The notes under the pieces were generated by a model that worked only from the letters and a program-made list of their open reading frames with translations, was not told the DNA's origin and ran no database searches. Of a stretch of DNA of 64,000 bases, positions 39,309-47,453 are shown piece after piece; the stretch's first letter is position 1; each line of letters begins with the position of its first letter. The position numbers were made by a program, and so were the translations under genes. Source of the DNA: Polaromonas sp. (lineage in GTDB: Bacteria; Pseudomonadota; Gammaproteobacteria; Burkholderiales; Burkholderiaceae_C); the NCBI RefSeq assembly GCF_029945685.1, contig NZ_JAQSDA010000020.1:426044-490043 (forward strand), given 5' to 3'.

Positions 39309-40385
39309 ATGACTCCCCCCCGAAGCGCCTCCGGCGCCTCCCCCCAAGGGGGGCGCCACCAGCGGCCCGGCAGAGCCGGTTCCGCGGTGACCCGCGAGTG
39401 GAATCCGTTTGCCCTCGTGAGAAACGGGTTTCAGCGATGGTGGCAAAGCCGCTTGCCGCTGACCGACAGCGTGCTGCTGACCCAGCGCAATGTCTACATC
39501 CTGCCGACGCGGCCCGGGCTGATGCTGGCGCTGACGCTGCTGGTGCTGCTGGTCGCCTCCATCAACTACCAGCTCAACCTGGGCTACCTGCTGACCTTTC
39601 TGCTGGCCGGCAGCGCCCTCACCGGCATGCATGTGTGCCACGGCACCCTGCGCGGTCTTGCCATGAATTTGATAGCACCTCCCGCCCATTTTACGGGGAC
39701 TGCAGCCATTTTTGACGTCAAACTCACGAACAGCCGGCGCTCCGTGCGGCACGGCATCGGCATCAGTGTGCTGGCCGCACCCGGCGGGACTGGCCAGCCG
39801 CACTGGGCCTGGACCGATGTACCGGCGCAGAACAGCGCCACGGTGCAGGTCGCTTTCACCCCGCAGCACCGCGGCCTGCACCGCCTGCCCACGCTGACCG
39901 CCGAAACCCGCTTCCCGCTTGGCACCTTCCGCGTCTGGACCGTCTGGCGCCCCGCCGCACAGATGCTGGTCTACCCGGCGCCGGAGTTGCACCCGCCGCC
40001 CCTGCCACCGGGCGAACCACGCTCCGGCGGCGCCGACGCTTCGGCCCGCTGGCAAAGCGCCGGCGAGTTCGACGGCGTACGCGGCTACCGCCGCGGCGAC
40101 CCGCTCAAACTCGTCATGTGGAAAAAAGCCGCCAAGGCCGACGACCAGGGCAACGGCCTGGTGGTACGCGACACCCAGCAGGCCCAGCGCCACGAGCTCT
40201 GGCTGGATTTCCTGCAGGCCGGCTCGCTCGGCACCGAAGCACGGCTGTCGCGGCTGTGCGCCTGGGTGCTGCAGGCCGACAAGCTGGGCCTGCGCTACGG
40301 CCTGCGCCTGCCGGGGCTGGAGATCAAGCCGGCCAGTGGGGAAGCGCACAAACGGCAGTGTCTGGAGGCGCTGGCTTTATGTTGA
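39309..40385 (+). CDS. DUF58 domain protein
   Basis: 358 residues. Two membrane helices (GLMLALTLLVLLVASINYQ and NLGYLLTFLLAGSALTGMH) lie near 60-105, a beta-rich middle follows, and the DUF58 core GEFDGVRGYRRGDPLKLVMWKKAAK is near 255. It partners MoxR. The ATG directly follows the moxR stop (TAAATG), but the first 26 codons are a GC-rich dispersed repeat. A GTG at 39387 (VTREWNPFALV) may be the older start. A second repeat copy contributes residues about 119-135 in frame (MNLIAPPAHFTG). The gene therefore carries two repeat-derived segments. Confidence 0.85.
   Translation: MTPPRSASGASPQGGRHQRPGRAGSAVTREWNPFALVRNGFQRWWQSRLPLTDSVLLTQRNVYILPTRPGLMLALTLLVLLVASINYQLNLGYLLTFLLAGSALTGMHVCHGTLRGLAMNLIAPPAHFTGTAAIFDVKLTNSRRSVRHGIGISVLAAPGGTGQPHWAWTDVPAQNSATVQVAFTPQHRGLHRLPTLTAETRFPLGTFRVWTVWRPAAQMLVYPAPELHPPPLPPGEPRSGGADASARWQSAGEFDGVRGYRRGDPLKLVMWKKAAKADDQGNGLVVRDTQQAQRHELWLDFLQAGSLGTEARLSRLCAWVLQADKLGLRYGLRLPGLEIKPASGEAHKRQCLEALALC
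39315..39389 (+). repeat. GC-rich dispersed repeat, in the start of the DUF58 gene
   Basis: CCCCCGAAGCGCCTCCGGCG, CCCCAAGGGGG and CGGCCCGGCAGAGCCGGTTC. It shares the C-rich block and the CCCGGC-AGCCGG end with the copies at 46128 and 60101. It is translated as the first codons of the DUF58 protein if the ATG at 39309 is used. Confidence 0.6.
39665..39714 (+). repeat. dispersed GCTAT repeat, copy 6, inside the DUF58 gene
   Basis: ATTTGATAGCACCTCCCGCC, then ATTTTACGGGGACTGCAGCC and ATTTTTG, aligning with the right half and tail of the family (compare 59529-59585). It is read in frame. Confidence 0.5.
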
Positions 40386-40474
40386 GCGCTCCTGCCTTGT
40401 CAGACAATCCAGGCTGGGGGCTATCTCCACTTGTCTGGGCTGGGCTTGTTGAAGCTCTCTTTGCGTCCACGGGT

Positions 40475-41040
40475 TGTGGTGTGCCACCAAGCCGGGTCTC
40501 GCCCCGGCGGGCGACTTACTTTTCTTTGCTTCGCCAAAGAAACCTAAGGAAAAGAAAGGCGACCCGACTGTCTGGGTCCCTCCGCTTCGCTCCGGGCAAC
40601 CTGCGCTGCTCGATTCCGGCGGGGGTCGGCAGAACTCGCCTACGGCTCAAACAACTGCCGCCCTTGACACCGCCTCCATCTGCGCTGCTCGGCCCAGCCA
40701 AACGGGCTTTGGGAAACGAAGTCGGATGCGGGGAGACTAAGACGCGCAAAGTGCGTCTTAGTCGGCGCCCGGTCCCGGTTTTCGTTTTGGTTTCCGGTCC
40801 CCCACCCGTCGGGCCGGGCCGAGGAGCACAGCCGAAAGCGGATCAGGGCGAGCGATTGTCTGAGCCGAAGGCGAGTTCGAGCTCGACCCCGCTTTTGGCG
40901 AGCACCGCAGGTTGCCCCGAAGCGCAGCGCAGGGGACCCGGACCATCGGGTCGCCTTTTCTTTGGTGACTTTCTTTTGGCGAGACAAAAGAAAGTTACTT
41001 GCCGCCGGGCAACCCCCGGCCAACGGGCGCAGACACACCC
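40475..41040. repeat. roughly 570-bp imperfect palindrome between the DUF58 and tgpA-like genes
   Basis: The two halves are inverted copies of each other. The left side has TTACTTTTCTTTGCTTCGCC, AAAGGCGACCCGACTGTCTG, GGCAACCTGCGCTGCTCG and AACTCGCCTACGGCTCAAAC. The right side, read backwards, has TAACTTTCTTTTGTCTCGCC, AAGGCGACCCGATGGTCCGG, GGCAACCTGCGGTGCTCG and AACTCGCCTTCGGCTCAGAC. The centre is a perfect 11-bp inverted repeat at 40735-40763 (arms GACTAAGACGC). Together with the flanks it fills the 676-base gap after the DUF58 gene. It holds no credible gene and no transposase. It behaves like a large non-autonomous dispersed element. Confidence 0.8.
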
Positions 41041-41061
41041 ACAGACCGGCGGGCAAGCCAC

Positions 41062-43104
41062 ATGCTAGCCCGCCTCCAAACCCTGCCCCGCGACAGCCGC
41101 GACACCCTCTTCCTGCTGGTGGTCATCGCCTGGGTGCTGCTGCCGCAAGTCAGCGAGTTGCCCTGGTGGTGCAGCGCGCTGGCGGCCGGCATGCTGCTGT
41201 GGCGCGGCCGGCTGGCCTTTGGCAACAAACCGCTGCCGAACAAATGGTGGCTGCTGGGCCTGCTGGCCGTTTCCATCGCTGCCACGCTGGCGACCCACCG
41301 CACCCTGCTGGGCCGGGATGCCGGCGTCACGCTGATCGTGATCTTGCTGGCGCTCAAGACGCTGGAGCTGCGTGCCAAACGCGACGCCTTCGTCGTTTTC
41401 TTTCTGAGCTTCTTCACGATGCTCACCAACTTCTTCTACTCCCAGTCGCTGCTGACGGCCTTCAGCATGCTGCTGGGCCTGCTGGGCCTGCTGACGGCCC
41501 TGGTCAATGCCCACATGCCGGTCGGCAAACCGCCGCTGCTGCAGGCTGCCAGAACGGCCGGCTGGATGGCGCTGCTCGGTGCGCCCGTGATGGTGCTGCT
41601 GTTTGTGCTGTTCCCGCGCCTGGCGCCGCTGTGGGGCGTGCCCTCGGACGCCATGACGGGCCGCAGCGGCCTGAGCGCCACCATGCAGGTCGGCACCATT
41701 GCCAGCTTGGCGCTCGACAGCAGCATCGCCATGCGGATTGCGTTTGAAGGCCAGCCGCCACCGCAGCGCGAACTGTACTTTCGCGGGCCGGTGCTCTCTG
41801 CCTTTGACGGGCGCGAGTGGCGGCCCTCGTCCCGCTCGGGGTTTCCGCTCCGCTACAAGCTGGCCGACAACCTGAGCGTGCAGGGTGCGCCCATCACCTA
41901 CCAGGTCACGCTCGAGCCCACCAGCCGGCCCTGGCTGTTTGTCATGGAAGCGGCAGCCGAAAGCCCCAGCCTGCCGGGCTACCAGACGCGAATGAGCAAC
42001 GACCTGCAATGGCTGACCGACCGCCCCATCACTGACCTGGTCCGCTACCAGGTGAAAAGCCACCCGGTGTTCAGGCACGGACCCGAGCGGCAGGAAGTCG
42101 GCCTGCAGGAGTTTGTCGAGCTGCCCCCCGGCTTCAACCCGCGCACGCTGGCGCTGGCCGCCGAGATCCGGCGTGACCCGCGGTACGCCCAGGCCGGTGC
42201 CGCGGCGCTGGTGCAGGTCGTGATGGATCGCCTGCGCACCGGCGGCTACACCTACACGCTGGAGCCCGGCGTGTACGGCACCAACACCGCTGACGAATTC
42301 TGGTTTGACCGCAAGGAAGGGTTTTGCGAACACATCGCTTCCAGCTTTGTGGTGCTGATGCGCGCGATGGACGTGCCGGCCCGCATCGTCACCGGCTACC
42401 AGGGCGGAGAGCTCAATACGGTCGATGGCTTCTGGGTGCTGCGCCAGAGCGATGCCCACGCCTGGGCCGAGGTCTGGCAGGCGGGCCAGGGCTGGGTGCG
42501 TGTGGATCCGACCTCGGCCGTGGCGCCCGGGCGCATCGGGGCCTTCCAGCGGCTGGCGGCGCCGCAAGGGCTGGTCGGGCAGGCCCTGGGCACCTTCAGC
42601 CCGACGCTGTCGGCGCAGCTGCGCGCCACCTGGGAAGCCGTCAACAACCGCTGGAACCAGTGGATCCTCACCTACACGCAGGGCAAGCAGCTGCAGCTGC
42701 TCAAGGACATTGGTTTTGAGTCGCCGAGCTGGGAAGACCTGGCGTATGTGCTGATCGGCATCGTCGTAGGGGTCAGCCTGGCCGGTGCGGCCTGGACCCT
42801 GTGGGACCGCAGCCAGCACGACCCCTGGCTGCGCCTGCTGGGCCGCGCCCGCAGACAGCTGGCCAGGGCCGGGCTGGACAGCCATGCCGCGACCTCCCCG
42901 CGCCAGCTGGCGCAGCAGGTCCTGCATCGGTACGGCGACGAGGGCCGGGCGCTGCACGACTGGCTGCTGCAACTGGAAGCGCAGCGTTATGCTGGCACGC
43001 CTGCCGTCGGCACGGCCACTTCCCTGACCCGGCTCAAGAAACAGTATGCCGGCCTGAGGTTCCCGGCTGCCACAGCGGGACAAGCGCCTGGCGCCATACT
43101 GTGA
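41062..43104 (+). CDS. TgpA-like transglutaminase-core membrane protein
   Basis: 680 residues. About six N-terminal helices (for example DTLFLLVVIAWVLLPQ, LLLGLLGLLTALVNAHMP and VMVLLFVLFPRLAPLWGV) precede a periplasmic part. Its transglutaminase core has the Cys-His-Asp set in GFCEHIASSFVVLMRAMDVPARIVTGYQGG (Cys near 421), QSDAHAWAEVW and GWVRVDPTSAV. One more helix near 575 (LIGIVVGVSLAGAAWTLW) and a cytoplasmic DUF4129-like tail follow. It is the third member of the MoxR-DUF58-TgpA set. The start is the ATG of MLARLQTLPR, just beyond the palindromic repeat. Confidence 0.9.
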   Translation: MLARLQTLPRDSRDTLFLLVVIAWVLLPQVSELPWWCSALAAGMLLWRGRLAFGNKPLPNKWWLLGLLAVSIAATLATHRTLLGRDAGVTLIVILLALKTLELRAKRDAFVVFFLSFFTMLTNFFYSQSLLTAFSMLLGLLGLLTALVNAHMPVGKPPLLQAARTAGWMALLGAPVMVLLFVLFPRLAPLWGVPSDAMTGRSGLSATMQVGTIASLALDSSIAMRIAFEGQPPPQRELYFRGPVLSAFDGREWRPSSRSGFPLRYKLADNLSVQGAPITYQVTLEPTSRPWLFVMEAAAESPSLPGYQTRMSNDLQWLTDRPITDLVRYQVKSHPVFRHGPERQEVGLQEFVELPPGFNPRTLALAAEIRRDPRYAQAGAAALVQVVMDRLRTGGYTYTLEPGVYGTNTADEFWFDRKEGFCEHIASSFVVLMRAMDVPARIVTGYQGGELNTVDGFWVLRQSDAHAWAEVWQAGQGWVRVDPTSAVAPGRIGAFQRLAAPQGLVGQALGTFSPTLSAQLRATWEAVNNRWNQWILTYTQGKQLQLLKDIGFESPSWEDLAYVLIGIVVGVSLAGAAWTLWDRSQHDPWLRLLGRARRQLARAGLDSHAATSPRQLAQQVLHRYGDEGRALHDWLLQLEAQRYAGTPAVGTATSLTRLKKQYAGLRFPAATAGQAPGAIL

Positions 43105-43150
43105 GCCTGATCAGCTTTCATCCCTGTTTTTCCGGACTCACCCTTTTCGC

Positions 43151-44269
43151 ATGATTTTTCGCCCGCTCCCATCCCTTGCCTCGCCCCGCCTCCTGGGCGC
43201 TCTTCTTTTGATAGCTGTCGGCGCAGGAGCAGCAGGCGCCAGCGCCGCAAAAGACCTCAAACCCCGAAAAATCAAGGTGCAGCAGGCGTCCGGTCAGGAA
43301 ACCGCCTACGCCAGCCGTCCCGAAGCCATGCGTTTTGCCGAAGACCTGGCCGGCCGGCGCGACCTCGACGTGTCATGGGTGCGCAACGCCATCGGCCAGG
43401 CGCGCTTCAGCCCGACCATCGTGCGGCTGATGCAACCGCCGGCCAAGACCTTCACCAAGAACTGGCGCGTCTACCGCAGCCGTTTCATCGACCCCGTCCG
43501 CATCGCCGCCGGCGCAGCTTTCTGGCAAGACAACCAGGCCAGCCTGGCACGTGCTGAAGCGGAATACGGCGTGCCCGCCGAAATCATCGTCGGCATCATC
43601 GGTGTGGAGACCATTTACGGCCGCGACACCGGCAAGTTCCGCGTGCTGGACGCACTGACCACGCTGGCTTTCGACTTTCCACCCGCCCATCCGCGGGCTA
43701 GCGAGCGCAGCGCGTTTTTCAAAGGCGAACTCGAACAGTTCCTGAGCCACCAGAGCCGCCTGGGCAGCGACCCCTTGGGGCCGCGCGGCAGTTATGCCGG
43801 CGCCATGGGCATGCCGCAGTTCATGCCCTCGAGCTGGGTCAAGTACGCGGTGGACTTCGACGGCGACGGCAAGGTGGATTTGTGGAACAGCCCGGCCGAT
43901 GTGATCGGCTCGGTCGCCAGTTATTTCAAGGCCTTCAACTGGCAGCCCGGCATGCCCACACATTACCCGGTCCGGTTCGACAGCGCCAGGCTGGACATGG
44001 ACGCGCTGATGGCGCCCGACATTTTGCCGACCTTCAGCGTGGCCAGCTTCACCGCCAGGGGGGCCGTGCTGGAAGGCCAGGCGCTGAACCACACCGGCCC
44101 GCTGGCGCTGATCGAGCTGCTCAACGGCGATCCCAACAACGGCGGCAGCGCGCCGAGTTACGTCGCCGGCACGGAAAATTTTTATGCCATCACGCGCTAC
44201 AACTGGAGCAGTTATTACGCGATGGCGGTGATAGAGCTGGGGCGGGAAGTGGCGGCGCGGGTGAGGTGA
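43151..44269 (+). CDS. mltB: membrane-bound lytic murein transglycosylase B family
   Basis: 372 residues with an N-terminal signal sequence (LLGALLLIAVGAGAAGASA). The catalytic Glu is in IIVGIIGVETIYGRDTGKF near 150, and GH103 family marks follow: LDALTTLAFDFPPAHPRASERSAFF, SYAGAMGMPQFMPSSWVKYAVDFDGDGKVDLWNSPADVIGSVASYFKAFNW, and the C-terminal ENFYAITRYNWSSYYAMAVIELG. It cleaves peptidoglycan to 1,6-anhydromuropeptides. Bases 43208-43243 in the signal region resemble half of a dispersed GCTAT repeat. No lipobox Cys is seen. Confidence 0.92.
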   Translation: MIFRPLPSLASPRLLGALLLIAVGAGAAGASAAKDLKPRKIKVQQASGQETAYASRPEAMRFAEDLAGRRDLDVSWVRNAIGQARFSPTIVRLMQPPAKTFTKNWRVYRSRFIDPVRIAAGAAFWQDNQASLARAEAEYGVPAEIIVGIIGVETIYGRDTGKFRVLDALTTLAFDFPPAHPRASERSAFFKGELEQFLSHQSRLGSDPLGPRGSYAGAMGMPQFMPSSWVKYAVDFDGDGKVDLWNSPADVIGSVASYFKAFNWQPGMPTHYPVRFDSARLDMDALMAPDILPTFSVASFTARGAVLEGQALNHTGPLALIELLNGDPNNGGSAPSYVAGTENFYAITRYNWSSYYAMAVIELGREVAARVR

Positions 44270-44480
44270 AGATGCTGGATTCAAGCAACCCGTCGAACGG
44301 AGCCGCCTTGATCCATTGTCAGGGCCCTCGGCCTTCGCCGCGAAGACAAAGACGGATTTGGCCAAGGCCAGTTCCGACGAAGAACGCGCCAAGAAGGTAC
44401 CAGAATGCGACCGTTACCCAATACGGATTAGCGGCACAGGTTGACCGATAAGCCGAGGCCGCCCCCTCTGGCAAAGCCTG

Positions 44481-44909
44481 TCAACGTGGCCTTGCCGCTG
44501 GCACCAGGCCAAACGGATCCAACACCCGTACCCCCGTCGGCTCGAAATCCGTCACATTGCGAGTCACCACCGTCAGGTTATGACACAAGGCAGTGGCGGC
44601 AATCAGGTTGTCAATTCCCTTGTTGCCCGTCTGCACGCACAGCCGTCCCCAAAGTTTGGCAATCGCCGGGGTCACCGGCAGGATGTTGTGGGCAAATTGC
44701 AGTTCCATCAGCGCCAGCCACTGGGCGAGTTCCGCGGCAAAGTCGGGTGCCGTGCTGCGTTGCTTTTCAATGCCCGCTTCAATCTCGCCCATGGTCAGGG
44801 CGCTCACAAAAACAGCGTCAGGTGCCTGGCTTTTCAGATAGGCCACCACGCCTGCATTCGGCCTGGCCTTGCGCAACTCGGACAGCACCATGGTGTCCAG
44901 CAGAATCAT
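44481..44909 (-). CDS. PIN-domain toxin (VapC-like)
   Basis: 142 residues. The PIN acidic residues are visible: Asp in MILLDTMVLSEL, Glu in ALTMGEIEAGIEKQ, Asp in GIDNLIAATALCHNLTVVTRN and Asp in VTDFEPTGVRVLDPF. These bind Mg and cut RNA, commonly initiator tRNA or other stable RNAs. Its ATG overlaps the antitoxin stop (ATGA, 44906-44909), the usual toxin-antitoxin arrangement. The 211-base gap between it and mltB contains no gene I can recognise. Confidence 0.9.
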   Translation of the reverse strand: MILLDTMVLSELRKARPNAGVVAYLKSQAPDAVFVSALTMGEIEAGIEKQRSTAPDFAAELAQWLALMELQFAHNILPVTPAIAKLWGRLCVQTGNKGIDNLIAATALCHNLTVVTRNVTDFEPTGVRVLDPFGLVPAARPR

Positions 44910-45211
44910 GAAAAATCCACGTCGCGGGGCTGTATGTCGAGGCGGTGCGAATCAGTCTGCGCGCCGGGGGGCGCTTTGGGCATGGCCAGCAAATGCTCGA
45001 TCAGGCTCACAGGCGCATGGGCCCGGCTGGCGGCGCTGCGCTGCAGGGCTTCAAAGTCTTCCTCCGACAGCACCACCACGGCCCGCTTGCCGCTGCGTGT
45101 GACGTGCTGCGGCACCCCACGCATGGCGTTATCGACCACTGCGCTGAATTGCGCCTTGGCATCTTGCAGCCGCCAGGCGGATGCGGGTGATTGAGGGACA
45201 TCGGTTCGCAT
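44906..45211 (-). CDS. Phd/YefM-type antitoxin
   Basis: 101 residues. The Phd/YefM fold starts at WRLQDAKAQFSAVVDNAMRGVPQHVTRSGKRAVVVLSEEDFEALQR; the rest is a toxin-binding tail. The first half dimerises and binds DNA, and the tail blocks the PIN toxin. A perfect inverted repeat begins 7 bases before the ATG and fits autoregulation. No Shine-Dalgarno sequence lies between the repeat and the ATG, so the transcript may be leaderless. No better in-frame start was found. Confidence 0.88.
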   Translation of the reverse strand: MRTDVPQSPASAWRLQDAKAQFSAVVDNAMRGVPQHVTRSGKRAVVVLSEEDFEALQRSAASRAHAPVSLIEHLLAMPKAPPGAQTDSHRLDIQPRDVDFS

Positions 45212-45217
45212 GATTAA

Positions 45218-45242
45218 CTGACTAGTTTGATGAACTAGTCAG
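45218..45242. promoter_or_regulatory. toxin-antitoxin operator palindrome
   Basis: Arms CTGACTAGTT and AACTAGTCAG, perfect over 10 bp, around a 5-base spacer. It is immediately upstream of the antitoxin ATG, where the toxin-antitoxin complex would be expected to bind. Confidence 0.75.
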
Positions 45243-45302
45243 ATTTTACCGAAAAAATCAAGCACCGTCCAACTCAAGGAAAGGGATTTTTTAGCGCCCC
45301 AG

Positions 45303-46124
45303 TCACACCGGCTCAATCGTGATATCCACCAACATTTCTTCCTCCCCGCCGCCGTGGCGTATGCCCTTGATGGGCGGGCAGGCGTTGTAGTCGGTGCCGA
45401 CGGCCAGACGCACGTGGCGCTGGTCGATCAGGCAGCTGTGGGTCACGTCGATGCTGACCCAGCGCCGGGCCGCCACGTCAAGGCAGATGTCGGCCCAGGC
45501 GTGGCTGGCCAGGTCGGGTTCGTTGGCGGCGTAGAAATAACCGCTGACATAACGCGCCGGAATGCCCAGGCTGCGGCACATGGCCACCATCACATGGGCC
45601 TGGTCCTGACACACACCGGCGCCGGCTTCAAAGGCCTGCAACGCCGTGGTGGTCACGCTGGTGCTATTTTTTTGGTAGCTGACGGCGCCCGCCACACCAT
45701 GGCTCAGGGCCAAAAGCATGCCCAGGTCGGTGACACCGGGCAGGCTGGACGGCGGCACGAAGTGGCGGCCGAATTCGGCCAGCGAAGGATGCGGCGCAGC
45801 AAGCGCCGTCGGCCTGAGAAAAAAGGCCGGGTGCGGCATCGCCGCGTCGTCATTGAACTCGGCCACGCCGAGGGTGTCCACCTGCCCCGCCGCGTTGACC
45901 AGGCTGCCGGTCACGTGGGCGGACGCTTCGGCGACAAAGGTGTAGGAGTGGATGCTGTTGCCGCAGCCGTCGTGCTGCTCATGCAACGCGCCGGGCGCAC
46001 CCAGCGTCCAGAAAAGCACGGTTTGCGAGGGGCCGGACTTCGGCGTCAGCCACAGCGTCTGCAGCGCATAACGCAGGGGCTCGGTGTAGCGGTAACGCGT
46101 GGTGTGGCGGACGTGTAACTTCAT
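45303..46124 (-). CDS. transglutaminase-like cysteine peptidase-fold protein
   Basis: 273 residues. A beta-rich N-terminal domain (MKLHVRHTTRYRYTEPLRYALQTLWLTP) precedes the transglutaminase core: AGVCQDQAHVMVAMCRSLGIPARYVSGYFYA (Cys near 180), SHAWADICLDVAARRWVSIDVTHSCLIDQRHVRLAVGTDYNACPPIKG with the His and Asp. It follows the alpha-E and ATP-grasp genes on the same strand. This trio is a known conserved neighbourhood predicted to make and trim peptide bonds. A dispersed repeat supplies residues about 136-154 (the HGVAGAVSYQKNSTS region) in frame, with the family's usual length kept. Confidence 0.88.
   Translation of the reverse strand: MKLHVRHTTRYRYTEPLRYALQTLWLTPKSGPSQTVLFWTLGAPGALHEQHDGCGNSIHSYTFVAEASAHVTGSLVNAAGQVDTLGVAEFNDDAAMPHPAFFLRPTALAAPHPSLAEFGRHFVPPSSLPGVTDLGMLLALSHGVAGAVSYQKNSTSVTTTALQAFEAGAGVCQDQAHVMVAMCRSLGIPARYVSGYFYAANEPDLASHAWADICLDVAARRWVSIDVTHSCLIDQRHVRLAVGTDYNACPPIKGIRHGGGEEEMLVDITIEPV
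45663..45715 (+). repeat. dispersed GCTAT repeat, copy 7, inside the transglutaminase gene
   Basis: GCTATTTTTTTGGTAGCTGA, CGGCGCCCG, then CCATGGCTCAGGGCCAAAAG. It aligns along its length with the intergenic copy at 59529-59585 (GCTAC, TGTAGCTGCTGGCGCCCG, ATGGGCTGAAGCCATA). It is antisense to the gene it lies in and is read in frame. Confidence 0.6.
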
Positions 46125-46127
46125 GGG

Positions 46128-46240
46128 GCCCCCACGTTCGCTCGCTTCGAGCCTGCGGCGGCTCCCTGCCCCTTGCACAGGAAAAGGGGCCGCTGCGCCT
46201 GCGGCCCGGCGAAGCCGGTTCCGCGGCCCCTGCTTGATTG
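46128..46240 (+). repeat. GC-rich dispersed repeat between the alpha-E and transglutaminase genes
   Basis: CCCCCACGTTCGCTCGCTTC, GCGGCTCCCTGCCCCTTGC, then CGGCCCGGCGAAGCCGGTTC. It shares the CCCACGnTCG and GGCTCCCTGCCC parts with the comEC copy at 50396 and the CCGG end with the copies at 39315 and 60101. It takes up most of the 192-base gap. Confidence 0.6.
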
Positions 46241-46316
46241 AAAAGTCCCACGTTCGTTCACTGCGCGCTCCAGGAAGGAGGGTCTTGCCTGGCGCGATCA
46301 GGCGCGCGGTGGTGCT

Positions 46317-47276
46317 TCACGCGGTCGCCGGAACCAGGAAGTCGCGGCTGATGTGGGCGCCGAGTTCGTTCACGCGGTCGAGGAATTGCGTCAGGTAGGC
46401 GTGCAGGCCGGTGGCCAGGATCTCGTCGATGCGCGCGTACTGCAGGTCGGCGTTGAGCTTGCCGGCGCGGCGCACGGTCTCACAGCTCTGGTCATCCGTG
46501 ACCTTTGCCAGGTTGCTAACCACCTCCTGCAGGCTGGCAGCGAGCGAACGCGGCATGTCGGCACGCAGGATCAGCAGTTCGGCCACGCGTTCGGGCTTGA
46601 TCACATTGCGGTAGACACGGCGGTAGATCTCGAAGGCGCTGACGCTGCGCAGGATCGCGCTCCAGTGGTAGAAGTCGTACTCCTGGTCTTTCACGCTGGC
46701 TGCGCCGTAAAAGTCGCTTTGCACCGCGTGAAACTTCACATCGACCAGGCGTGCGGTGTTGTCGGCGCGCTCGAGGAAGGTCCCCAGCCGCATGAAGTAC
46801 AGCGCCTCGTCCTGCAGCATGGTGCCGACGGTCACGCCGCGCGACAGGTGCGAGCGGAACTTGACCCATTCGAAGAACTGCCCCGGGTCGCGTTCGAAGT
46901 CGCCATTGCGCAGCATGCGGAAGATTTCAAGATAGGTCTGGTTCTGCGTTTCCCAGACCTCGGTGGTCAGCGTGCCGCGCACGGCGCGTGCATTTTCCCG
47001 TGCATTCTTCAGGCAGGAAATGATGCTGGACGAATTTTTCTCGTCACGCACCATGAAGTCCATCACGTCGCGCGCATTGACGTCGCCATATTTGCTTTCA
47101 TAGGCGGCCGACAGCTCGCTGATGCTGAGCAGGCCCTTCCAGCCTACCTGCGCCACGGCGGTGGATTGCGGCAGCAGGGAGGTCTGGTAGTTCACATCCA
47201 GCATGCGCGCGGTGTTTTCGGCGCGCTCTGTGTAGCGGGACATCCAGAACAAATGATCAGCAGTTCGTGACAGCAT
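46317..47276 (-). CDS. alpha-E domain protein
   Basis: 319 residues, all helical. It starts MLSRTADHLFWMSRYTERAENTARMLDVNYQTSLLP, the signature of the alpha-E (DUF403) family. Other marks are YFMRLGTFLERADNTARLVDVKFHAV near 160 and HWSAILRSVSAFEIYRRVYRNVIKPERVAELLILRADMPRSL near 200. Its function is not known directly. It is nearly always next to circularly permuted ATP-grasp and transglutaminase genes and is thought to act with the ligase. It has AGGAG 10 bases upstream. A decayed copy of its own start lies just upstream at 47280-47453. Confidence 0.9.
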   Translation of the reverse strand: MLSRTADHLFWMSRYTERAENTARMLDVNYQTSLLPQSTAVAQVGWKGLLSISELSAAYESKYGDVNARDVMDFMVRDEKNSSSIISCLKNARENARAVRGTLTTEVWETQNQTYLEIFRMLRNGDFERDPGQFFEWVKFRSHLSRGVTVGTMLQDEALYFMRLGTFLERADNTARLVDVKFHAVQSDFYGAASVKDQEYDFYHWSAILRSVSAFEIYRRVYRNVIKPERVAELLILRADMPRSLAASLQEVVSNLAKVTDDQSCETVRRAGKLNADLQYARIDEILATGLHAYLTQFLDRVNELGAHISRDFLVPATA

Positions 47277-47279
47277 GGT

Positions 47280-47453
47280 TTAACTCCTCGCCTCAAACAC
47301 CGAAAGCGCTGGCGCGCTTTGCGTATTTTGGTGATGCCATGACAAGCGCTGCGCGCATTTGTCAGTCATCCCCGCGAATGCCTGCGGCCTCTCGCCTGCA
47401 CGCTCTGTGTAGCGGGACATCCAGAACAGGTGATCGGCGGTGCGTGACAACAT
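47280..47453 (-). pseudogene. duplicated alpha-E N-terminus, truncated 57-codon ORF
   Basis: The first 18-19 codons (MLSRTADHLFWMSRYTERA) are identical in protein to the start of the intact alpha-E gene. At DNA level the two 54-base copies (47223-47276 and 47400-47453) differ at about six positions, mostly synonymous. After that the frame runs into unrelated DNA (GERPQAFAGMTDKCAQ) and stops at 47280, 3 bases before the intact gene. The unrelated part contains CATCCCCGCGAATGC, which resembles a common REP-like motif. The ATG overlaps the stop of the ATP-grasp gene (TAATG), the place where the original alpha-E start would be expected. It may still be translated and coupled. Confidence 0.75.

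Noticed and set aside
40386..41061. Several ORFs of 60-140 codons on both strands in the gap after the DUF58 gene
   Set aside because: All lie within the large inverted-repeat element; mirrored ORFs on both strands follow from the palindrome and show no protein family features.
44270..44480. A possible gene remnant between mltB and the PIN toxin gene
   Set aside because: No frame gives a recognisable protein and no repeat edges or inverted ends of an insertion sequence are visible; it is left unannotated.
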